Source: Nanobdellota archaeon
Lineage (GTDB): Archaea; Nanobdellota; Nanobdellia; Parvarchaeales; Parvarchaeaceae
Reading direction: 5' to 3'
Assembly: GCA_021836125.1 (NCBI GenBank)
Contig: JAKBJF010000002.1
Coordinates: 1-64,000 of the forward strand
Length of the DNA: 64,000 nt
Positions 53,699 to 62,055 of the stretch are shown here, in pieces; positions within the stretch are counted from its first letter, which is position 1; the number at the start of each line of letters is the position of its first letter. The notes under the pieces are model-generated. The model made no database searches. It saw nothing but the letters and a program-made list of their open reading frames with translations, and was not told the origin of the DNA. Made by a program: the position numbers and the translations under genes.

Positions 53699-53747
53699 TT
53701 CTTTCTTCCAGCGATTCGCTTAAAAACATTAACTGTCTACCATTGGA

Positions 53748-54455
53748 ATGGACGGCATAAAAGAAAGCGCCGAGAAAGTGCTTATAGCTGGTTTGATATT
53801 ACTTTCTTTGTTCGTGATTTTGATAGTGCTAGTGTCCAACGACCAACCGAGCTCGTTTACCAGTTCATTTTTGTCTATAATATTTGCGTTAGAGACTTTC
53901 AATTTTAGAGGAGTATACGGTCCGGCATTATTGTTCCTTTCCCTTTTTATGGGAGTATTTGCAGTTTATCTTTTTGAGTTCTTAGTTTCAAGTCTAAGAA
54001 ACGAATTTGGAGGTGTAATATATATGGCGCAGTATCTACGTCTTAAAAATCACAGCATAATATGCGGTGGTGGTAGGATAGGCGAGCGTGTCGCTTTCGC
54101 ACTTAAAGAGAGAGGCGAAAACGCGCTTATAATAGAAAATAGCGAAGCTAGAGCGATAGAACTAAAAAAACTGGACTTTAAAGTTCTTCGTGAAAACTCT
54201 TTGGACGAAAAAGCTATGAAGATGGCTAATCTTAAGAGGGCCAGTACGATATTCGCATGCCTCGGAACAGACGTCGACAATTTTATAATAGTCCTAAACG
54301 CGAGGGAAATGAATAAGAACGTAAAAATAATAACAAGGTGCAACTCTCTTAGGAACATAAGCAAATTCAAGTTGCTCGGGGCCGACGAGGTCGTTTTACC
54401 TGAAATAGTCGGCGCTGACAGGATGGTCTATCTCAAAGAGAAGAAAAGATCATGA
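53748..54455 (+). CDS. Membrane protein with RCK/TrkA-N domain, no canonical K+ filter
   Basis: The 235-residue protein has two hydrophobic segments (about 12-30 and 62-86), then a TrkA-N/RCK domain starting at HSIICGGGRIGERV (about 100) and continuing LIIENSEARAIEL and TIFACLGTDVDN. Between the helices, FALETFNFRGVYG stands where a K+ filter (TVGYG) would be; that motif is absent. It could be a regulatory subunit, a channel of altered selectivity or a paralog. It overlaps the PAP2 gene by 4 bp. Confidence 0.75.
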   Translation: MDGIKESAEKVLIAGLILLSLFVILIVLVSNDQPSSFTSSFLSIIFALETFNFRGVYGPALLFLSLFMGVFAVYLFEFLVSSLRNEFGGVIYMAQYLRLKNHSIICGGGRIGERVAFALKERGENALIIENSEARAIELKKLDFKVLRENSLDEKAMKMANLKRASTIFACLGTDVDNFIIVLNAREMNKNVKIITRCNSLRNISKFKLLGADEVVLPEIVGADRMVYLKEKKRS

Positions 54456-54907
54456 ATTATCTTCGCGCGATATCGATAGGGATAGAAAAATACTTAGAGA
54501 TATTTTTGGTAGAGCTTTTCCTCTTGGCAGTCTTTTTCTCAAGGATATACACAATCGCAATAATGATATTTGGTTTTTTCGCAGTAATTATACTGTCCAC
54601 TTTCATAAAAGCGATAGTAAAAGAGAAGAGGCCCAAACTTGCAGTCGAGCGTAAGGAGTTTAAGCGCGTATTCAGGATAGAGCTTAGAAGTTTTCCTTCA
54701 TCACATTCCGCCGCTGCCGCTTTTTTCGTTGGATTCTGCTTAAACACGATTGTTTTTATACCGACGCTGGCCTTCGCATTGCTTGTAATGTGGAGTAGAG
54801 TGTATATAAAATCACACTACCCTCGTGACGTAATAGCAGGAGGATTACTAGGATTTTTAGTCGGGATGGCAGCAGCAAATTTACACGTTCTTTCTTACTT
54901 TGTTTAG
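54452..54907 (+). CDS. PAP2-family membrane phosphatase
   Basis: The 151-residue protein carries the three PAP2 motifs: KEKRP (motif 1), FPSSHSAAA (motif 2, consensus PSGH) and SRVYIKSHYPRDVIAG (motif 3). These enzymes dephosphorylate lipid phosphates such as polyprenyl pyrophosphate in the membrane. It overlaps the RCK gene by 4 bp, and its last 27 bp overlap the convergent primase gene. Confidence 0.9.
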   Translation: MNYLRAISIGIEKYLEIFLVELFLLAVFFSRIYTIAIMIFGFFAVIILSTFIKAIVKEKRPKLAVERKEFKRVFRIELRSFPSSHSAAAAFFVGFCLNTIVFIPTLAFALLVMWSRVYIKSHYPRDVIAGGLLGFLVGMAAANLHVLSYFV

Positions 54908-56176
54908 GTTCCTTTTCGCCGGCGATGCCATTTTTAAGTAGTATGACAATGGATTTTTTATCCTTTTGCACGTTTCATCCGGCGAACATACATTAAAATA
55001 TTTGTAATAGCCCTCTGCATCGCAATTTGGAGGTGGATATCGCCTGCCGCCGAAAGCATAATCCAGCTGCGATTGTATGTAGCTCCCCTTCAGAGGGGGA
55101 CTATTTTTTGTGTTCCAGCTAGTGAGTATATTATTTATCTCTTCCCGCGTCTTACCGATACTTCTATAGAAATTTATAAGGATGAACACGCTGCGTTTTT
55201 TTCCGTCGGATATACCGGCACTTATTGCTTTTATGCATGGTGGTAGTTTATCCAGATTTATCGGAAGGTTATACTCTTTGTACTCAGATTTTTTCACGGC
55301 ATCCTTTTCGGCAATAATTTTCGGTTCAAAGCTATCATACGCCCTTACGAACAGTCTTTCCGCTTCATTTTTTCTAACTTTCAAATCAAAGAAGTCAATT
55401 CTAGTGTCTATATTGTTCGGTTCAGCGTCTTTTATAGTGAAAGAATCGATGCCAGACCTTTTTATAGGCACCGATACGAGCCATTTTTTCTCGTTTAAGG
55501 AATACTGCATTCTGAACATGTGTCTTTCAGAAATCAACACCGTGTCTATGTCTATTATTTTGTAAGGGTCGATATAACCGTCTTGTGCAAGCGACGAAGC
55601 ATCAATTCCAAACATTTTTGACAACCTTTGTAAACCGAAATCTTTCTCGAGCGCGTCGCTCAACGTGTTTTTTAGCTCATTCTTTAAGTATATAGAGACT
55701 ATCATCGATGCATCAGGAAACAACTTATTTATCGGCTCGCCATTTATCGCCTCCGGAAAACTTTCATACGGTACTAACATATGAAATCCAGATCCGCCGC
55801 TGAATTTTATTGAAAAGGTGTTCACGCCTTCCTTTTCAAATTTTGCAGCTATCATCTTGCAGAATATCTTGGACACTTCAAGCTGTTTACAATCTATGTC
55901 TATCAAGATGTCCCAGCCAGATCTCAGTGAATTGAAATCTTCCTTCTTCATGTCCGTACGCAAAAGGAGCGGGTTCTGCCAGCGCTCTTCGCTTACATGA
56001 AAACTAGTCGCACCCATCTTCACCACCTTTTCTATCTCAGAATGATACTGAAAGAAGGCAGGCCTCTTCCCGAAAATTTCACCGTATCTTACCGCACACT
56101 CCCTCTCTCGTGTATTTATGAGCTTTTGGATGACATCATCTCTTAAATAATAGGAAAGTATCTCTGAGGGTTTCAT
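54881..56176 (-). CDS. priS: Fused primase: PriS catalytic domain plus PriL Fe-S domain
   Basis: The 431-residue protein has the PriS catalytic Asp pair (D93, D95 in ILIDIDCK), SGGSGFH (126-132) and the HMFRMQYSL segment. The tail (about 310-415) matches the C-terminal Fe-S domain of PriL, with Cys314 (PPCIKAIS), Cys385, Cys397 and Cys403 before IKNPLSYY. The PriL N-terminal domain appears missing. In most archaea PriS and PriL are separate subunits, while a fused form is known from Nanoarchaeota. It starts RNA primers for DNA replication. The 3' end overlaps the PAP2 gene. Confidence 0.87.
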   Translation of the reverse strand: MKPSEILSYYLRDDVIQKLINTRERECAVRYGEIFGKRPAFFQYHSEIEKVVKMGATSFHVSEERWQNPLLLRTDMKKEDFNSLRSGWDILIDIDCKQLEVSKIFCKMIAAKFEKEGVNTFSIKFSGGSGFHMLVPYESFPEAINGEPINKLFPDASMIVSIYLKNELKNTLSDALEKDFGLQRLSKMFGIDASSLAQDGYIDPYKIIDIDTVLISERHMFRMQYSLNEKKWLVSVPIKRSGIDSFTIKDAEPNNIDTRIDFFDLKVRKNEAERLFVRAYDSFEPKIIAEKDAVKKSEYKEYNLPINLDKLPPCIKAISAGISDGKKRSVFILINFYRSIGKTREEINNILTSWNTKNSPPLKGSYIQSQLDYAFGGRRYPPPNCDAEGYYKYFNVCSPDETCKRIKNPLSYYLKMASPAKRNLNKVRKNV

Positions 56177-56226
56177 TTCAATATTTTAATGCTGTACAAA
56201 TATTAAACCGATAACTTGGCTTATAG

Positions 56227-56236
56227 CTATTTAAAT
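56227..56236 (+). promoter_or_regulatory. TATA-like box for deoxyhypusine synthase
   Basis: CTATTTAAAT is centred about 26 bp before the ATG at 56258, supporting a leaderless start there and not at the TTG at 56216. Confidence 0.5.
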
Positions 56237-56257
56237 CATACGAATCTAATTAATCGA

Positions 56258-57193
56258 ATGTTAGGTAAAAAAGTAGAAAACATAAGCATAAAGAAAGGAC
56301 AATCCGTAAAGGACCTTATAGATCAATTTAGGCTTTCCGGCGGCTTCACTTCAAAGAAGCTAGCGATTGCCTCTGAGATATTTAATGAGATGCAGGCCGA
56401 AAAAGACTGTGTAAAGTTCTTATCATTTCCAGCAGATATAATATCAACCGGAGCACGTGGTGTAATAAAGGACCTGGTTAAAAACAAACTTGTTGACGTA
56501 ATAATAACAACGTGCGGGATGCTGGATCACGATCTTGCCAGAGTGTGGAAGGACTATTATGCAGGAGATGAGAAAGCGGACGACGCAAAATTAAGGGAAG
56601 GAAAGATAAATAGGCTTTATAACATTTTTATCCCTGATGAAAGCTACGGCTTCATATTAGAAGAAAAAGTCGGCGCTATACTGAAAAATGCTGCATCGGT
56701 GAAGAAAGAATATTCTACAAGCGAGCTGATAGCTTTTGTAGGCGAATCGCTAAAGGATGAAAAAAGTGCGGAAGACTCCATTACTTATTGGGCGTGGAAG
56801 AACAAAATACCTATAGTAGTCCCTGGAATAACCGATGGAAGTTTTGGCTCACAAATCTGGATGCACACGCAGACAGACAGCAATTTCAAGATAAACTTGT
56901 TCTCTGATGAGAATCTTCTTTCTGATATAGTCTTCAAGGCAAAGAAAAGCGGCGCTCTTATGCTTGGAGGAGGGATATCAAAGCACCACACAATTTGGTG
57001 GAATCAGTTCCGTAAAGGCTTGGATTATGCAGTGTATATAACTACCGCAGTAGACTGGGATGGCAGCCTTTCGGGAGCGAGATTGGAAGAAGCCATATCG
57101 TGGGGCAAGATAAAGCCAAAGGCAAAACAAATAACAGTAGAGGGTGATGTGACGGTATTGCTACCATTAATATACTCTTATTATCTTAATTAA
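56258..57193 (+). CDS. dys: Deoxyhypusine synthase
   Basis: The enzyme (about 311 residues from the chosen ATG) moves a 4-aminobutyl group from spermidine to aIF5A Lys37. It keeps the catalytic Lys242 in GGGISKHHTIWW, the NAD-binding region (SFPADIISTGARG) and the VPGITDGSFG motif. The substrate, aIF5A, is encoded at 38963-39355. The next gene, an OB-fold protein, begins 4 bp later. Confidence 0.95.
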   Translation: MLGKKVENISIKKGQSVKDLIDQFRLSGGFTSKKLAIASEIFNEMQAEKDCVKFLSFPADIISTGARGVIKDLVKNKLVDVIITTCGMLDHDLARVWKDYYAGDEKADDAKLREGKINRLYNIFIPDESYGFILEEKVGAILKNAASVKKEYSTSELIAFVGESLKDEKSAEDSITYWAWKNKIPIVVPGITDGSFGSQIWMHTQTDSNFKINLFSDENLLSDIVFKAKKSGALMLGGGISKHHTIWWNQFRKGLDYAVYITTAVDWDGSLSGARLEEAISWGKIKPKAKQITVEGDVTVLLPLIYSYYLN

Positions 57194-57197
57194 CTAT

Positions 57198-57482
57198 ATG
57201 AAAATAAATGAATTGAAAGGAGACATGAACAACGTTGACGTTGCAGGCGAGATAGTTGAAATATCCCAGCCACGCGATGTAATCACAAAGTTCGGAAACA
57301 GTAAGGTTGCTACGGCAAAACTTAAGGATGATACCGGCACTGTAGACCTGTCCTTGTGGGGAAAGCAGATAGACCAATTCCACATCGGTGATAAAGTTGA
57401 AATAACCTCTGGTTATACAAAGACTTTCAGAGACAATATACAGGTTAATGTCGGAAAGAACGGCTCTATTAAAAAATTGTGA
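57198..57482 (+). CDS. Small OB-fold (RPA-like) ssDNA-binding protein
   Basis: The 94-residue protein is a single OB fold like the RPA/SOSS-B family: VDVAGEIVEISQPRDV, then GTVDLSLWGKQID and KVEITSGYTKTFRDN. It probably binds single-stranded DNA. It starts 4 bp after deoxyhypusine synthase and ends 3 bp before the convergent RPA gene. Confidence 0.85.
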   Translation: MKINELKGDMNNVDVAGEIVEISQPRDVITKFGNSKVATAKLKDDTGTVDLSLWGKQIDQFHIGDKVEITSGYTKTFRDNIQVNVGKNGSIKKL

Positions 57483-57485
57483 AGA

Positions 57486-58394
57486 TTACGATGCAAGATT
57501 ATAATCGACTTTTCTTACATCCTTAACGTTTAGAGACAGTAGATCGTTGTATCTGTTCGGTACTGCATCGATTTCAATCTGAAACATACCGAACGATATG
57601 TCGTTTAGTTTCGCCTCTACATTTTCTTTACTAGACATAGAAAGCAATTTTTCAGCGTTCTTATCAAAGAACGAAGCGCGAATACTTGACGAACCATCGT
57701 CAACTATTCCAGAAACCATAAGGGTTTTGTATATTGCCTTTTCGCCGTGTAACTCGCATTTTTCGGTTACCTTTTTGTTACACAGACGACACCTTATTAT
57801 GAACGGGCTCCCGTTTACAAACAAACGCGTAATAAAACATGTTATCGTGTATACGCCGTTTTCCGACACGTCTTTTATACTATTGTAAGTTCTGGTCACT
57901 GGAACAACCGCCTCACTATCAACATGAGTAGTTTTTATGGCGCTGTTCTTGCTTATGTTTATTTCATAACTCTCATTAAGCCGGTTCTTCTTAGAATATC
58001 CGTTAACTATCACTATTTCATCGCCGTTCTTGGCTGATGATAACTGGTTTATCTTCTCGGCATCCCATATGACGACGTTTATATCTCCAGTATCATCCGA
58101 GATTATCAAGTTCATTATTTTTGATGATGCACCCTTGATTTTTATTTCTCTGGCTGGAAAGCAGCGCTTTATTTTTCCAGAGATGTTTATATGTTTTATT
58201 TCTAGCGAAATGTCATTCACTTTGAAATTTCTTCTTATTGGCATTACGCCATTCTCCGTCGCAAGCATTTTAACTGCCGCGTCCTCGCTTAAGCTAGGGA
58301 ACTCAGACAATTTTGTTTTTATCTTTGATGAAATCGTTTCCCTCGACATCCCGGTTTTTTGCTCTATAGCTTCCAAAAGCCATTCTTCTACCAT
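57486..58394 (-). CDS. Replication protein A-like ssDNA-binding protein
   Basis: The 302-residue protein has an N-terminal helical region, OB-fold strings (DISLEIKHINISGKIKR, DDTGDINVVIWD) and a later zinc finger with CRLCNKKV and CELHG in the C-terminal OB fold. The order matches archaeal RPA with one zinc finger. It protects single-stranded DNA in replication and recombination with RadA. It follows the phosphomannomutase gene by 2 bp on the same strand, so the two are co-transcribed. Confidence 0.9.
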   Translation of the reverse strand: MVEEWLLEAIEQKTGMSRETISSKIKTKLSEFPSLSEDAAVKMLATENGVMPIRRNFKVNDISLEIKHINISGKIKRCFPAREIKIKGASSKIMNLIISDDTGDINVVIWDAEKINQLSSAKNGDEIVIVNGYSKKNRLNESYEINISKNSAIKTTHVDSEAVVPVTRTYNSIKDVSENGVYTITCFITRLFVNGSPFIIRCRLCNKKVTEKCELHGEKAIYKTLMVSGIVDDGSSSIRASFFDKNAEKLLSMSSKENVEAKLNDISFGMFQIEIDAVPNRYNDLLSLNVKDVRKVDYNLAS

Positions 58395-58396
58395 AC

Positions 58397-59665
58397 CTAT
58401 TCTAGAATATCTTCTACCATCCTTTTTATTCTTTCATAAGACCTGCGATCCTTTCCTTCATAGTACGCTCTTATAAGTGGCTCGGTGTTAGATTCTCTAA
58501 ATAATATGAAACCATCGTTCAGCATTACCTTTATGCCGTCTATTTTGATGGTTTTTCCCAACTTGCTTATCTTATAACTTATTTCCGCCATTTTTCCTGT
58601 GCGTTCCTCTTCCGCGTTGAATTTTGCCGTCGATAACCCGTAATAGAGTTCAGGAAAAGTATTTACTAATTCACTCATGCTTTTACCCCATTTTTTGAGA
58701 ATTCTCGACATTAAAAGACTAGCAAGTATGCCGTCAGAAAAAGGATAATACTTTCCGAAATAGAAATGCGATGAAACCTCAAAACCAAAATCGCAAGTTT
58801 TCTTTAGGTAGGGTTCCATGAAAGGCCCGCCAACTCTGGTGTATTTCACCTTGGAATATCTTTCTATAATGCTTGGGCATGCAACGTTAACTACACTGTT
58901 TTTAATTTTCATGAATTTTATAAATATCAAGGCCGCGGTTACTGGATCTACAAAATCACCGTTTTCATCGATGAATATTACCCTGTCACAGTCTCCGTCA
59001 AGCTGAATGCCAAAATCCAATTTTTCCTTTTTAACAATGTCGGAAAGTTCTTTAGAGTTTTCCTTACTAGGTTCCGGTATCTTACCATAGAAATTTTCAG
59101 ATGGTTTATCGTTCATCATCCTGGCATCAAGTCCAGCAAGTTCTAGACACTCTGGAACTATGAACGTCCCGGATCCACCCATGCAGTCTACGCCTATCTT
59201 CAGGCCGACGTTTCTAATGCCCTTTGTGATATATTTTATGTATTTGTCGTCGTAATGGTATGGTATGGTTTTGCCCATTTTTTTTGAAAAACCTTTGCTA
59301 TCGAATATTTTTTTGATCTTCTCCGGTGTTATTGTAGTGCCATTCAAAAAACTCAGTATTCCCGTGTACTCCGCAGGATTATGCGATGCACTTATGCACA
59401 CCCCATACCCCCTTTCGTTAAAAGAGGCGAACGCAGGCACGCAAACCGGGCCCATGTTGAGTTCGTACACTGTCGCACCGCTGTGTACAAGCCCTAGTGT
59501 AAAAGAGCTCCTTATGGCTATGCTACCCCCCCTATTGTCGTTGTTTACAAAAATTTTTCTCTTGGGATAAGCTGTAGCTATAGACCTTCCAAGTTCAAAT
59601 GCAGTGTCAGCATTAAGCTCTGTCGGATAAACGCCCCTTATATCGTAAGCTTTGAATATATCCAT
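58397..59665 (-). CDS. Phosphomannomutase/phosphoglucomutase
   Basis: The protein (422 residues from Met at 59665) has the start MDIFKAYDIRG, the phosphoserine loop CISASHNPAEYTG, the metal loop DGDCDRVIFID and the sugar-binding FRESNTEPLIR near the end. It interconverts hexose 1- and 6-phosphates for glycan and nucleotide-sugar synthesis. The frame is open for six more codons to a Met at 59683; a TTTAATAAAATA-like stretch about 25 bp upstream favours 59665. Confidence 0.92.
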   Translation of the reverse strand: MDIFKAYDIRGVYPTELNADTAFELGRSIATAYPKRKIFVNNDNRGGSIAIRSSFTLGLVHSGATVYELNMGPVCVPAFASFNERGYGVCISASHNPAEYTGILSFLNGTTITPEKIKKIFDSKGFSKKMGKTIPYHYDDKYIKYITKGIRNVGLKIGVDCMGGSGTFIVPECLELAGLDARMMNDKPSENFYGKIPEPSKENSKELSDIVKKEKLDFGIQLDGDCDRVIFIDENGDFVDPVTAALIFIKFMKIKNSVVNVACPSIIERYSKVKYTRVGGPFMEPYLKKTCDFGFEVSSHFYFGKYYPFSDGILASLLMSRILKKWGKSMSELVNTFPELYYGLSTAKFNAEEERTGKMAEISYKISKLGKTIKIDGIKVMLNDGFILFRESNTEPLIRAYYEGKDRRSYERIKRMVEDILE

Positions 59666-59792
59666 ATCTTTTCTATCATGCATATTTTATTAAACTTTAA
59701 TGGGGCAAATGGTTAAAAATGCGATCTAAGACCTTAGTTATATATAGCACAATATACCGAGAATATTTAAAATCCAAAAGTAGAAGTCTATT

Positions 59793-60710
59793 ATGGTAAC
59801 CACGCTTTTATCTTCTTCAGCCGACATAGAAGATAAACTTAAGAAACTAGTGTCGAAGAAGATAGATGAAACGAACAACATAAGTACGTATCTTATGCGG
59901 AACAAGGACTTTCTTCTTGTAGTTTCGGATTACCCATCGTCTATAGTCTCTCTTTTAAGGGCTTTATCAGTTTCTAACTCAGTGGTTTTCGTACTAAACA
60001 ATAACATATCTGCGTTGGATGCGGAGTTAGTGCTTTCATTTGAGAATTCAGGTATCCAGAATTGTACTGTAGTTTACGATGAGGCCTCTGATACAAGCAC
60101 GTTTGAAAAGTTATTTGCAGGAATGGAACTTGCAAAAAGCAAGCCCATCAACATAGCCGAGGCTTCTTCCATACCAGTACACGCTGTGGACAAAGGCGGA
60201 ATAAACTATGTTTCTATAGACAAACATTTCCTTGTGAAGGGGATAGGCAGCGTGATAATCGGCTTTGTCGTAAGCGGTCAAATAAACAAGGGCGACCATA
60301 TGTTTTTGTTGCCATCTATGAAAGAAGTTACCGTAAAAAACATACAATTAATGGACGTCGACGTACAATCTGCAGCTGCCGGAAGCCACGCTGGCCTCGC
60401 GTTAAATAACACAACTGAAAAGGACATGGAAAACAACTATGCGCTTTGCGGGGCTAAAGAAGCTTACGTCGAGTTAAATGGCGAGTTAAAAGCTTCTAAA
60501 TTCTACAGCAGAGATGTTACATCTTTGAAAGACATCGCCATAGCCAATGGAGGAGAAGCGTTTTTAGCTAAAATAGAAAGGAACGGCAATTATTCGAAAT
60601 TACGACTAAATAAACCGACGGTGCCGGTTAGGAAGAAGTTTGTCGTGGCAGACCCAAGCCTTCCAGTGGGCAAAAACAGAATAGTCGGGGCTTTCGAGCT
60701 GAGTAATTGA
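59793..60710 (+). CDS. EF-Tu/SelB-like domain protein without a GTPase P-loop
   Basis: The 305-residue protein matches domain 2 of EF-Tu/SelB in VSIDKHFLVKGIGSVIIGFV and VSGQINKGDHMFLLPSMKEV, followed by a domain-3-like end (KPTVPVRKKFVVADPSLP). The N-terminal 130 residues hold an alpha/beta region where a GTPase would be, but no GxxxxGK[ST] or NKxD is present. Archaea have related EF-Tu domain 2 proteins with unclear roles. It is 2 bp upstream of a small DUF5752-like gene. Confidence 0.78.
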   Translation: MVTTLLSSSADIEDKLKKLVSKKIDETNNISTYLMRNKDFLLVVSDYPSSIVSLLRALSVSNSVVFVLNNNISALDAELVLSFENSGIQNCTVVYDEASDTSTFEKLFAGMELAKSKPINIAEASSIPVHAVDKGGINYVSIDKHFLVKGIGSVIIGFVVSGQINKGDHMFLLPSMKEVTVKNIQLMDVDVQSAAAGSHAGLALNNTTEKDMENNYALCGAKEAYVELNGELKASKFYSRDVTSLKDIAIANGGEAFLAKIERNGNYSKLRLNKPTVPVRKKFVVADPSLPVGKNRIVGAFELSN

Positions 60711-60712
60711 AT

Positions 60713-61003
60713 ATGGCTTTGGATAAAGGCAGCGTCAAAAATGCTATATCAGAAAAGAGCACAGAATTCATATTTAAACTAAAAAATGGGATGGAAATCG
60801 CAAGGGCCAATAATTTAAAAGATTTCGTTTTTAGGGTCAAGGAAATCGCTGCAGAGTCCCTGGAGTATCACACGTATAACGGGCACTTCGGGTCATGGTT
60901 GCGATATTTTAACCGTTTTGAGCTCGCGGAAAAAATAGACTCTTTGAAAAGCAACGGCGAAAGGCTTAGAGAAGATATATTGCGTATAATAGGAAAAATT
61001 TAA
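60713..61003 (+). CDS. DUF5752-like small protein
   Basis: The protein is about 96 residues from the ATG at 60713. It has a conserved-looking EYHTYNGHFGSWLRYF and a pattern (FKLKNGMEI, KDFVFRVKEIA, FELAEKIDSL) like DUF5752 proteins, which are small helical proteins of unknown role. It follows the EF-Tu-like protein by 2 bp and overlaps the convergent Mrp gene by 4 bp. Confidence 0.55.
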   Translation: MALDKGSVKNAISEKSTEFIFKLKNGMEIARANNLKDFVFRVKEIAAESLEYHTYNGHFGSWLRYFNRFELAEKIDSLKSNGERLREDILRIIGKI

Positions 61004-62055
61004 GAGGTTTCGGTTTCCTTTAAGACAGCTTTAAGCGCTGATTTTAATTGAACGACTATCTCCTTGTCCGCCATACCAGATTCAATATTTGAGGACATGT
61101 TCATTTCGAACGGCAGGTGGCAAACGACTTTTACTCCTTCGAGCTTGTCCACGTATCCTCTGTTGAATTCCATATGTTTATTACAGTGGTCACATTTTAT
61201 GTAACTCATATTCTCTATCACTCCGCTTACCGGTATTTTCAAGGCATTCGCTATAGATAGAGTCTTGTTGCCTATTACGTTAGACAGACTTTGCGGTGTT
61301 GTAACCAAAAGTACCTCGTCGACAGGAATAGATTGAAATACAGTAAGCGGTCCATCGCTGGTACCCGGCGGCATGTCTAAGAAAAGTATGTCTAAATCTC
61401 CCCAATTCGTGTCGCCATACATCTGTTTCAGAGCGCCCGTTACGAGCGGACCCCTCCATATTAGTGCACCGGCATCAGTTAGCATATCTACAGATATGAT
61501 TTTTATCCCTTCGTGGTTTATCGGATCGAAACTCTTGTCGTCGTTAAGATACACCCTTTTTGACATTCCAAATATAGTCTGTATGGATGGGCCAGAAACA
61601 TCACAGTCCAATATACCTGTTTTATAGCCCTCCCTTTTTGCTTCGAGAGCCAAAAGCCCGACTATCGTGCTTTTTCCTACACCACCCTTTGCGGAATAAA
61701 CTGCCACTATCTTTTTTATAGACTTCTTATCGTATTTTCTTATCGGAGAAGGTATCTTTCCTGAACTTCTCTGCAACATGCCTTTCACAGCTTCCAAATC
61801 TTCTTTACTCATCTGCTCGAAGGACACATTTATGTTCGCATACGTCTGATTTAGGCCCGATTTTACGTCAGTTTCTATTTTTGAGGTCAGTGGACAGTTC
61901 GGTACCGTTAGTTTTATAATAACACCGAGAGTCCCGTCTTTAAATTCTACTGATTTTACCATCCCCAGGCGTACTATGCTTACGCCTATTTCAGGATCCT
62001 TTATTTTATCGAGTACAGAATAGATTCTTTTTATTTCTGCGTCGTCAAGACTCAT
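61000..62055 (-). CDS. Mrp/NBP35-type Fe-S cluster carrier ATPase
   Basis: The 351-residue protein has an N-terminal DUF59/MIP18-like domain ([20 protein letters not shown]), then the deviant Walker [15 protein letters not shown] and the later [14 protein letters not shown] CxxC pair ([10 protein letters not shown]) is present for cluster binding. These ATPases carry and deliver Fe-S clusters; clients here could be RNA polymerase D, the radical SAM enzyme and primase. It overlaps radA by 4 bp. Confidence 0.93.
   Translation of the reverse strand: MSLDDAEIKRIYSVLDKIKDPEIGVSIVRLGMVKSVEFKDGTLGVIIKLTVPNCPLTSKIETDVKSGLNQTYANINVSFEQMSKEDLEAVKGMLQRSSGKIPSPIRKYDKKSIKKIVAVYSAKGGVGKSTIVGLLALEAKREGYKTGILDCDVSGPSIQTIFGMSKRVYLNDDKSFDPINHEGIKIISVDMLTDAGALIWRGPLVTGALKQMYGDTNWGDLDILFLDMPPGTSDGPLTVFQSIPVDEVLLVTTPQSLSNVIGNKTLSIANALKIPVSGVIENMSYIKCDHCNKHMEFNRGYVDKLEGVKVVCHLPFEMNMSSNIESGMADKEIVVQLKSALKAVLKETETS

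Noticed and set aside
53748-54455. Canonical potassium channel
   Set aside because: The TVGYG filter is absent between the two helices.
59793-60710. SelB and a selenocysteine system
   Set aside because: There is no GTPase motif, and no SECIS-like hairpin or in-frame TGA in an obvious selenoprotein gene was noticed.
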